Shown here piece after piece: positions 1-5,341 of a DNA stretch of 5,948 bases (position 1 is the stretch's first letter; each line of letters starts with the position of its first letter). Under the pieces are notes generated by a model. The model saw only the letters and a list, made by a program, of their open reading frames with translations, was not told the DNA's origin and ran no database searches. Position numbers and translations under genes: made by a program. The stretch is from assembly GCA_015662325.1 (NCBI GenBank), contig DQUJ01000203.1, forward strand, positions 1 through 5,948, read 5' to 3'. Source of the stretch: Leucothrix mucor. GTDB lineage: Bacteria; Pseudomonadota; Gammaproteobacteria; Thiotrichales; Thiotrichaceae.

Positions 1-2416
1 AAATATAAAAACAATAGTTTCTACTGTATTTATAATGCTATTTATATCTTCTGGCGCACAAATTCATGCCGAAGAAAACAGCGCGCAAATTAATTTACGT
101 GATGTAGAAATACCGACATTAGTCGATATGGTTTCGCGTATTACAGGCAAAAGTTTTGTCGTTGACCCTAGAGTAAAAGGGCGTGTTACGGTTATTACCA
201 GCAAAGATATTTCGGAAGATGAGTTATACGAAACGTTTTTATCTATCTTGCAGGTGCATGGTTTCTCAGCTGTACCGTCTGGTGCTAATCTAATAAAAAT
301 TGTTCCGTCAAACCAAGCAAAGCAACAACCTGTTCCATTTGTGGGTGATGATGGTAAAAAAGAAACGGTGGTTACAACCACAAAATATGTAAGCAAACCT
401 GTTTCGGATGCTGACTTTAAAGCGCTTTATGAGCAATATGCGAATGGCGGCAAAAAAGGGAGCAAGCCCGTAAAACCGACTAAGAGAACCACAGTTAAAA
501 AAGTGGTTAATACGGTTATTAAAAAGACCAACCCAAAAGCAGATGAATTAATCACTCGCGTTATTCGCGTAGAGCACGTTCCAGCGGCAATGCTTGTGCC
601 TATTTTGCGCCCATTAGTGCCCAGCACTGGTCAATTACAGGCGTATGGCCCGAGTAATACTATCGTGATTTCGGATCGTGCGGCGAATATAGAGCGCTTA
701 GTTAAAGTAATTAAACGCATGGATCGTGTCGATGATGAAGAGCTAGAAGTGGTCCCGCTTAAATTTGCATCTGCAAAAACATTGGCACAAACCATTCAAA
801 AGTTACAACAATCAGGCATTAAAGGCGTGCGCGGTAAGAATAAAGTGGCGGCAGATGAACGTACCAACAGCTTGTTGCTCAGTGGTGATCGTTCGGCAAG
901 ACAGCAGGTTAAGAAGATTATTCGTAAATTAGATACCTATGAAAAAATCGAAGAAAAAACAAAAGTTGTTTATTTGCGTTATGCAAAAGCGGAAGAGTTA
1001 GCGAAAGTATTAACTGGTTTTTCTAAAACACAAGCATCTAATAAGCCTGTGAAGAAAGGCGCAGCAGGGTCTAAAAGAAAACCTGGGATAGATATTCAAG
1101 CAGATGCGGCAACAAACTCATTAATTATTACTGCTGATCCTGATGTACATAAAAACTTAGTGAAAGTAATCAGAAAGCTGGATGTACGTCGTGCACAGGT
1201 ACTAGTTGAAGCCGTGATTGCAGAGATTGATGTTAATTTGACGAAACGTCTAGGTGTTAGCTTGGGGGTTCTAAGTAGCGATGGTGTTTTGGGTGCAACA
1301 GGTAGTTCAGTTACGGGGTTAAATACCTTATTGGGCTTACTCGGTTCTACAACCTTACCGACAAGCGCACCAGACGGTGGAACGTTTGGGCTTATGGATA
1401 ACCAAGGTGGCGGTCGATTTGGTGCTTTGATACAAGCTTTATTAAGTGATGGAGCGACTAATATTCTATCTACGCCTACCGTGATCGCGATGGATAACGA
1501 AGAAGCATCATTAATCATTGGTGAGAATGTGCCTTTTGTAACGGGATCACAAAGTAATAATTCCACTGGTGGCAATCCTTTTACTACGATTGAGCGCGAA
1601 GATATTGGTATTAAGTTAAAGATTAAACCACAGATTAATGCGGGCGATAGTATTCGTTTAGAAATTGAGCAAGAAGTCTCTAGCTTAGGCGCAAGTTCTA
1701 CAGCGGCAGAGCGTATTACCAATAAACGTTTGATTAAAACCAGTGTGATGGTCGCAGATGATCAAGTCTTGATTTTAGGCGGCTTAATGGAAGACTCGTT
1801 TACTGATACGGTGACTAAAGTACCGGGTTTGGGTAATCTACCTGTTGTTGGCAAGCTATTTAGCAGTACAACAACTATTAAAGGTAAAAAGAACTTAATG
1901 GTGTTTATTCACCCTGTGATTATGCGTGATGTGTTAAGCGCGGATAGTTACACCCGTCAAAAATACAACAAGTTAAGGCATATTCAACATAAAAGTGGTG
2001 TTGATAAACGTGGCATTCTAAAAGAAAAGCCGGATCTTTTCCCTAATGATTTGAAAAATACATTTGTTAAGAAAATGACACCTCAACAGTTGAAACAACA
2101 ACAGAGACGACAGCAACAGTATAATCGACAACGTCAAATACAGGGGCGTTCTGCAAGGCCGCACTCCAACGTAAATAAAATGTCACAACAGCAGCGTGCG
2201 GCACAACAGCAGTCTCAGTACCGTGCGCCAAAACGTCAAGCACCTCAAGCGGTGAATAGGGCGACACGACAACAAAATGCGGCGAAACAACGTGCGTTTG
2301 GTTCTCGAACTTCTATAACACAGAAAAAGCAAGCGGCTCCGAGAGCAGCGGCACCTTCTAAAGTTCAACCTTCTCAACAGCAACAGGTTGATGACTTTTT
2401 AGATGGGATTCAATAA
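1..2416 (+). CDS. gspD: Type II secretion system outer-membrane secretin GspD (5' partial)
   Basis: This protein forms the multimeric outer-membrane channel through which the T2SS releases folded proteins. The first ATG in the window (35) is probably not the start. The frame is open to base 2 and reads NIKTIVSTVFIMLFISSGAQ then IHA|EEN, a signal peptide with a likely cleavage site after IHA, so the start codon lies just upstream of the window. Numbering from the Met at 35: N0 domain about 17-90 (INLRDVEIPTLVDMV, VKGRVTVIT); Lys-rich linker about 105-170; N1 about 171-230; N2 about 236-302; N3 about 307-384, with a basic loop at 331-351; secretin domain about 388-632. The secretin domain shows VLVEAVIAEI, the gate region ENVPFVTGS followed by TTIEREDIGIKLKI, and the signature VPGLGNLPVVGKLF at 596-609. 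An S-domain-like segment and a Gln/Arg-rich tail (about 681-793) follow. The protein is somewhat longer than the usual 650-710 residues because of the linker and tail. The secretin family is certain. GspD rather than PilQ or a type III secretin is supported by the N0-N3 layout and by gspE and gspF downstream. Confidence 0.96.
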   Translation, partial: NIKTIVSTVFIMLFISSGAQIHAEENSAQINLRDVEIPTLVDMVSRITGKSFVVDPRVKGRVTVITSKDISEDELYETFLSILQVHGFSAVPSGANLIKIVPSNQAKQQPVPFVGDDGKKETVVTTTKYVSKPVSDADFKALYEQYANGGKKGSKPVKPTKRTTVKKVVNTVIKKTNPKADELITRVIRVEHVPAAMLVPILRPLVPSTGQLQAYGPSNTIVISDRAANIERLVKVIKRMDRVDDEELEVVPLKFASAKTLAQTIQKLQQSGIKGVRGKNKVAADERTNSLLLSGDRSARQQVKKIIRKLDTYEKIEEKTKVVYLRYAKAEELAKVLTGFSKTQASNKPVKKGAAGSKRKPGIDIQADAATNSLIITADPDVHKNLVKVIRKLDVRRAQVLVEAVIAEIDVNLTKRLGVSLGVLSSDGVLGATGSSVTGLNTLLGLLGSTTLPTSAPDGGTFGLMDNQGGGRFGALIQALLSDGATNILSTPTVIAMDNEEASLIIGENVPFVTGSQSNNSTGGNPFTTIEREDIGIKLKIKPQINAGDSIRLEIEQEVSSLGASSTAAERITNKRLIKTSVMVADDQVLILGGLMEDSFTDTVTKVPGLGNLPVVGKLFSSTTTIKGKKNLMVFIHPVIMRDVLSADSYTRQKYNKLRHIQHKSGVDKRGILKEKPDLFPNDLKNTFVKKMTPQQLKQQQRRQQQYNRQRQIQGRSARPHSNVNKMSQQQRAAQQQSQYRAPKRQAPQAVNRATRQQNAAKQRAFGSRTSITQKKQAAPRAAAPSKVQPSQQQQVDDFLDGIQ
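2..70 (+). other. Sec signal peptide coding segment of GspD (N-terminal part missing)
   Basis: In the GspD frame, upstream of the Met at base 35, the codons encode a Lys followed by a hydrophobic stretch (TIVSTVFIMLFISS) and then GAQIHA before an acidic EEN. This is a Sec-type signal peptide with signal peptidase I cleavage predicted after Ala (base 70). No lipobox cysteine is present, so GspD is not itself a lipoprotein. The segment shows that the gene starts upstream of the window, because a start at base 35 would cut the hydrophobic core in half. The cleavage position is inferred by eye. Confidence 0.8.
347..544 (+). other. Lys-rich linker between the N0 and N1 domains of GspD
   Basis: Residues about 105-170 (counted from the Met at 35) lie between the end of N0 (NLIKIVPSNQ) and the start of N1 (ELITRVIRVEHVPAAML). 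They are dominated by Lys, Thr, Val and Gly, including GGKKGSKPVKPTKRTTVKK. In classical GspD proteins such as the E. coli one this junction is a short linker of about 15-25 residues, so this looks like an insertion of about 40-50 residues. No known domain is recognisable; it is probably a flexible, positively charged periplasmic segment. Confidence 0.6.
2075..2413 (+). other. Gln/Arg-rich low-complexity C-terminal tail of GspD
   Basis: Residues about 681-793 (counted from the Met at 35) follow the secretin and S-domain-like regions and are rich in Gln, Arg, Ala and Lys with hardly any hydrophobic clusters. Examples are TPQQLKQQQRRQQQYNRQRQ and AQQQSQYRAPKRQAPQ. The tail ends in a short acidic/hydrophobic motif, VDDFLDGIQ. 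Related secretins usually end soon after the S-domain. The region is predicted to be disordered; its role is unknown, and the distinct end motif could be a docking peptide for a pilotin or another partner. Confidence 0.7.
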
Positions 2417-2421
2417 TCTAA

Positions 2422-3996
2422 ATGACTGCGATGAATGATGCAATAGAATTAGATGTGGATGAGTCAGCTGTATCTGAAGCTGAAGTATTTCGTGATTTTC
2501 CTTATAGTTTCGCCAAACGAAACGGCGTATTAATCGAGCGCACTCCCAGCAATGATGCATTAGGTGAGCCGACCGTAAAAGTACGTTTCAAAGAAGGTTT
2601 AACCCCAGTTATTGCTAACGAAGTGAGTCGTTTTCTACAAAACGATTTTACCTTTGAAGGGATCGCAAATGACGAGTTTGATCGTTTGCTAGCAGTTCAT
2701 TACGACAGTGGTGGCGCAGGCGCAATGGCGATGATGGATGATCTAGGCGAAGAGCTTGATCTTCATGATGTCGCCGATTCGCTTCCAGAACCCGAAGATT
2801 TATTAGAATCCGAAGATGATGCGCCGATCATAAGGCTTATCAATGCGCTTCTTACACAGGCAGTGAAAGAAAACGCTTCAGATATTCATATCGAAACTTT
2901 TGAAAACCGCATGATCGTGCGGATGCGTGTTGATGGGATTTTACGTGAAATTTTAGAGCCACCTCGCTCATTAGCGCCGGTGATAATTTCCCGAATTAAA
3001 GTCATGGCAAAGTTAGATATTGCCGAAAAACGTTTACCGCAAGATGGTCGAATCTCATTGAGTGTCGCTGGTCGTGGCGTTGATGTGCGTGTGTCGACAC
3101 TTCCATCAGGTCATAACGAACGTATCGTAATGCGGTTATTAGATAAAACCGCAGGACGTTTAAATCTTGAGCATTTAGGCATGGATGATGCAACCCATCT
3201 GCGCCTTAAAGAATTGATTAAAAAGCCGCACGGTATCGTGATGGTAACGGGGCCGACTGGTTCTGGTAAAACCACAACGCTTTATGCGGCACTGACTAAT
3301 TTGAATGAAACCAGCCGTAATATTTTAACGGTGGAAGATCCTATCGAGTATTACATTGATGGTATCGGGCAGACTCAAGTAAATAATAAAGTGGATATGA
3401 CCTTTGCGCGCGGTTTACGTGCAATCTTACGACAAGATCCCGATGTGGTGATGATCGGTGAGATTCGTGATATTGAAACCGCCGAAATAGCGGTACAAGC
3501 ATCATTAACAGGTCATTTAGTATTTTCTACTTTGCACACTAATACAGCGGTTGGCGCGGTGACGCGTTTACGTGATATGGGTGTAGAATCTTTCTTATTA
3601 TCATCCAGCTTAATTGGTGTGGTTGCGCAACGTTTAGTGCGTGTATTGTGTGTTGAATGTAAAACTGCGGCTGTGGCAGATCATGCGGAATGTGATCTTT
3701 TAAAAGTTGACCCACAATCACCACCGACGGTTTATCGCCCAAATGGTTGTGCTGCGTGTAATCATACGGGCTATGCTGGCAGAAATGGTATTTATGAATT
3801 GATTGTGTTGGATGAAACCAGCCGAAATATGATTCATGATGGCGCGAGTGAGTTAGATCTTGATCATTACGTGCATCGTAATGCGCCGAGTTTACGACAA
3901 GATGGAATGCGTTTGGTGTTGGCAGGTAAGACCACGCTTGAAGAAGTGTTGCGTGTTACGCGTGAAGACAGCAAAGCTCCGCCGCTTGACGCTTAA
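2422..3996 (+). CDS. gspE: Type II secretion system assembly ATPase GspE
   Basis: This is the cytoplasmic hexameric ATPase that drives pseudopilus assembly in the T2SS, normally docked to the membrane through GspL. The 524 residues start with a T2SSE N-terminal domain (about 22-95, including FPYSFAKRNGVLIER). An acidic linker (about 106-133, many Asp/Glu) and the N2 domain (NASDIHIETF, LPQDGRIS) come next. The catalytic domain shows Walker A GPTGSGKT (277-284), Asp box TVEDPIE (303-309), Walker B DVVMIGEIRD (341-350, catalytic Glu347) and His box LTGHLVFSTLHTN (362-374). A zinc-binding four-cysteine module follows, with CVEC (410-413) and CAAC (443-446), leading into HTGYAGRNGIYEL. All catalytic motifs are intact and the length is typical. 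The ATG at 2422 is 5 bases after the gspD stop; a second in-frame ATG at 2431 is possible. No good Shine-Dalgarno precedes either, so translation is probably coupled to gspD. PilB of type IV pili is related, but the N-terminal domain and neighbours favour GspE. Confidence 0.97.
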   Translation: MTAMNDAIELDVDESAVSEAEVFRDFPYSFAKRNGVLIERTPSNDALGEPTVKVRFKEGLTPVIANEVSRFLQNDFTFEGIANDEFDRLLAVHYDSGGAGAMAMMDDLGEELDLHDVADSLPEPEDLLESEDDAPIIRLINALLTQAVKENASDIHIETFENRMIVRMRVDGILREILEPPRSLAPVIISRIKVMAKLDIAEKRLPQDGRISLSVAGRGVDVRVSTLPSGHNERIVMRLLDKTAGRLNLEHLGMDDATHLRLKELIKKPHGIVMVTGPTGSGKTTTLYAALTNLNETSRNILTVEDPIEYYIDGIGQTQVNNKVDMTFARGLRAILRQDPDVVMIGEIRDIETAEIAVQASLTGHLVFSTLHTNTAVGAVTRLRDMGVESFLLSSSLIGVVAQRLVRVLCVECKTAAVADHAECDLLKVDPQSPPTVYRPNGCAACNHTGYAGRNGIYELIVLDETSRNMIHDGASELDLDHYVHRNAPSLRQDGMRLVLAGKTTLEEVLRVTREDSKAPPLDA

Positions 3997-4001
3997 CGAC
4001 A

Positions 4002-5216
4002 ATGCCAGCTTACGAATACACCGCACTCGATGCAAAAGGTAAAGAAGAAACAGGCATTTTAGATGCCGATAATTCACGTCAATTACGTCAATTATTACGC
4101 GACAGTAATTTAACCCCGCTTCAAGTTAATCAAGTAGAAAAATCAGAAAAAGACGCCGCAGATAAACCGCGCAGAGCAGGGCGCATAAAAGCGGGAGAAC
4201 TGGCTTTATTGACGCGCCAATTAGCGACGCTGGTGCAATCGGGTGCACCGTTAGAAGAAGCGCTTGCAACCACCGCCAAGCAAACCGAAAAACGCAATAT
4301 AAAACATCTCTTATCTGCGGTTCGTTCAAAAGTAGTGGAAGGCCATACTTTGGCAGATGCGTTTGGTACCTATCCTTCTGTTTTCCCCGGCATGTTTCGT
4401 GCAACCGTTGCCGCAGGTGAACAATCCGGTCATTTAGATGCGGTACTGGAACGCATGGCAGATTACACTGAATCGCGCCAAGAAATGCAGCAAAAAATAT
4501 CAGGTGCGATGATTTACCCAATTACATTGACTCTATTGTCGATTGCAATTGTTGCAGGCTTGCTTGGTTTTATCGTCCCCAAAATTGTTGATGTGTTTGA
4601 TAATTTGGGTCACGACTTACCCGTGATGACCCGCATGATGATTCAAGCCAGCGAATTTATTCAGGCTTATGGACTTTATATTGGTGCTGCGCTGGTGCTC
4701 GCGTTTATGTTTTTCAAGCAGGTGATTAAAATCCCTGAATGGAAATACCGTTATCATAATTTTGTGTTGAAGATTCCACTGATTAAAAAGATGGTGCGGG
4801 GCATAAACACGGCACGTTTCGCTCGTACCTTAAGTATTCTGTCTTCCAGTGGTGTGCCGATTTTAGATGCGATGTCGATCTCTGCTAAAGTGATTCAAAA
4901 CATGCCGATGCGCCAAGCGGTAGAAGCAGCATCAGTTAAAGTACGCGAAGGCATGTCGATACACAAAGCATTGGAACAATCGAGTTACTTTCCACCGATG
5001 ACGGTCTATATGATCGCCAGTGGTGAAAGTTCTGGAAAGTTAGATGATATGTTGGAAAGAGCCGCAATCCAACAAGAACGCGAAACAGATGGGATGTTAA
5101 CCTCGATGTTGAGTATTTTCGAACCTGCTTTGATATTGGTCATGGGCGGTGTGGTTTTGTTAATTGTTTTGTCGATATTATTACCGATACTTAATATGAA
5201 TCAATTGGTTAGCTAG
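4002..5216 (+). CDS. gspF: Type II secretion system inner-membrane platform protein GspF
   Basis: This polytopic inner-membrane protein is the platform that links the GspE ATPase to the growing pseudopilus. The 404 residues begin with the typical MPAYEYTALDAKGKEETGIL and contain two homologous T2SSF domains. The first spans about 65-190 (ALLTRQLATLVQSGAPLEEA, and AAGEQSGHLDAVLERMA). The second spans about 270-395 (ARTLSILSSSGVPILDAM, and ASGESSGKLDDMLERAA). Three membrane segments are visible at about 169-194, 220-240 and 370-396, and the C-terminus is the usual ILLPILNMNQLVS type. Length and repeats match GspF/PilC. The ATG is 5 bases after the gspE stop with no recognisable Shine-Dalgarno, so translational coupling with gspE is likely. 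The identity as GspF rather than PilC rests on the start and end sequences and on the preceding gspD and gspE. Confidence 0.97.
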   Translation: MPAYEYTALDAKGKEETGILDADNSRQLRQLLRDSNLTPLQVNQVEKSEKDAADKPRRAGRIKAGELALLTRQLATLVQSGAPLEEALATTAKQTEKRNIKHLLSAVRSKVVEGHTLADAFGTYPSVFPGMFRATVAAGEQSGHLDAVLERMADYTESRQEMQQKISGAMIYPITLTLLSIAIVAGLLGFIVPKIVDVFDNLGHDLPVMTRMMIQASEFIQAYGLYIGAALVLAFMFFKQVIKIPEWKYRYHNFVLKIPLIKKMVRGINTARFARTLSILSSSGVPILDAMSISAKVIQNMPMRQAVEAASVKVREGMSIHKALEQSSYFPPMTVYMIASGESSGKLDDMLERAAIQQERETDGMLTSMLSIFEPALILVMGGVVLLIVLSILLPILNMNQLVS

Positions 5217-5254
5217 AGATATATTGAAGAATTAATCTGGATACGATTTTAATT

Positions 5255-5279
5255 AAATAGTATTTATAATGAACTATTT
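5255..5279. repeat. Perfect 7-base inverted repeat around a TATAAT hexamer
   Basis: AAATAGT (5255-5261) and ACTATTT (5273-5279) are exact reverse complements separated by 11 bases that contain the TATAAT at 5265-5270. The stem is weak (one G-C pair) and is not followed by a T-run, so a terminator role is unlikely. Its placement around a -10-like element would suit a dimeric regulator binding over a promoter, but AT-rich DNA yields such repeats by chance. Confidence 0.4.
5265..5270 (+). promoter_or_regulatory. Candidate -10 box (TATAAT) for the ComEA-like gene
   Basis: TATAAT matches the sigma-70 -10 consensus exactly and lies 71 bases upstream of the GTG start, which would give a leader of roughly 65 bases. 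At 16-18 base spacing there is no good -35 hexamer (around 5241-5248 the sequence is ATACGATT), and there is no extended -10 TG. The AT-rich palindrome TTTAATTAAA lies just upstream. The element is plausible if an activator compensates for the poor -35. In AT-rich DNA a chance match is also possible. Confidence 0.4.
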
Positions 5280-5292
5280 GCTTAGATAAGCA
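5279..5292. repeat. Short palindrome TGCTTAGATAAGCA
   Basis: TGCTT (5279-5283) and AAGCA (5288-5292) pair as a 5-base stem around the loop AGAT; the next inner bases also mirror as T-A across GA. It sits immediately downstream of the inverted repeat and would lie at the 5' end of a transcript starting from the TATAAT. It has no T-run and is too small to be a strong terminator. It may be a weak hairpin, an operator half-site pair or chance. Confidence 0.25.
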
Positions 5293-5326
5293 TCCTAAAA
5301 GTGGGTAAGTTATTATTGTTATTAAT

Positions 5327-5330
5327 GGAG
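5327..5330 (+). promoter_or_regulatory. Ribosome-binding site GGAG that supports the GTG start at 5342
   Basis: GGAG is followed by an A-rich 11-base spacer and then GTG at 5342. The spacer is slightly long but usable. No ATG occurs in this frame before the signal peptide, and the next in-frame ATG (5657) would remove the signal peptide and the whole helix-hairpin-helix domain, so the GTG is the supported start. This is the clearest Shine-Dalgarno sequence in the window. Confidence 0.65.
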
Positions 5331-5341
5331 AAAATAAAAAA

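Larger units (their letters stand above)
5217..5341. other. AT-rich intergenic region between gspF and the ComEA-like gene
   Basis: This 125-base gap is far larger than the 5-base gaps inside the gspDEF cluster and is strongly AT-rich. It holds a 10-base palindrome TTTAATTAAA (5248-5257), an inverted repeat enclosing TATAAT (5255-5279), a small palindrome (5279-5292) and the GGAG ribosome-binding site (5327-5330). No hairpin followed by a T-run is present, so there is no classical intrinsic terminator, and read-through from gspF into the next gene is possible. No protein-coding gene of credible length fits here. Confidence 0.7.

Noticed and set aside
35..37. ATG at 35 as the real gspD start
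   Set aside because: The frame is open upstream and supplies a Lys and the first half of the hydrophobic core of the signal peptide, so the start must lie before the window.
1096..1722. 208-codon minus-strand ORF inside gspD
   Set aside because: It lies opposite the conserved N3/secretin region, shows no recognisable domain and has low-complexity shadow-like composition. The plus-strand secretin explains the sequence.
4126..4521. 131-codon minus-strand ORF opposite gspF
   Set aside because: It is antisense to the first T2SSF domain, with no recognised motif and no supporting ribosome-binding site.
5255..5292. Intrinsic terminator after gspF
   Set aside because: The inverted repeats here are AT-rich or very short and none is followed by a run of T residues, so they do not meet the pattern of a rho-independent terminator.
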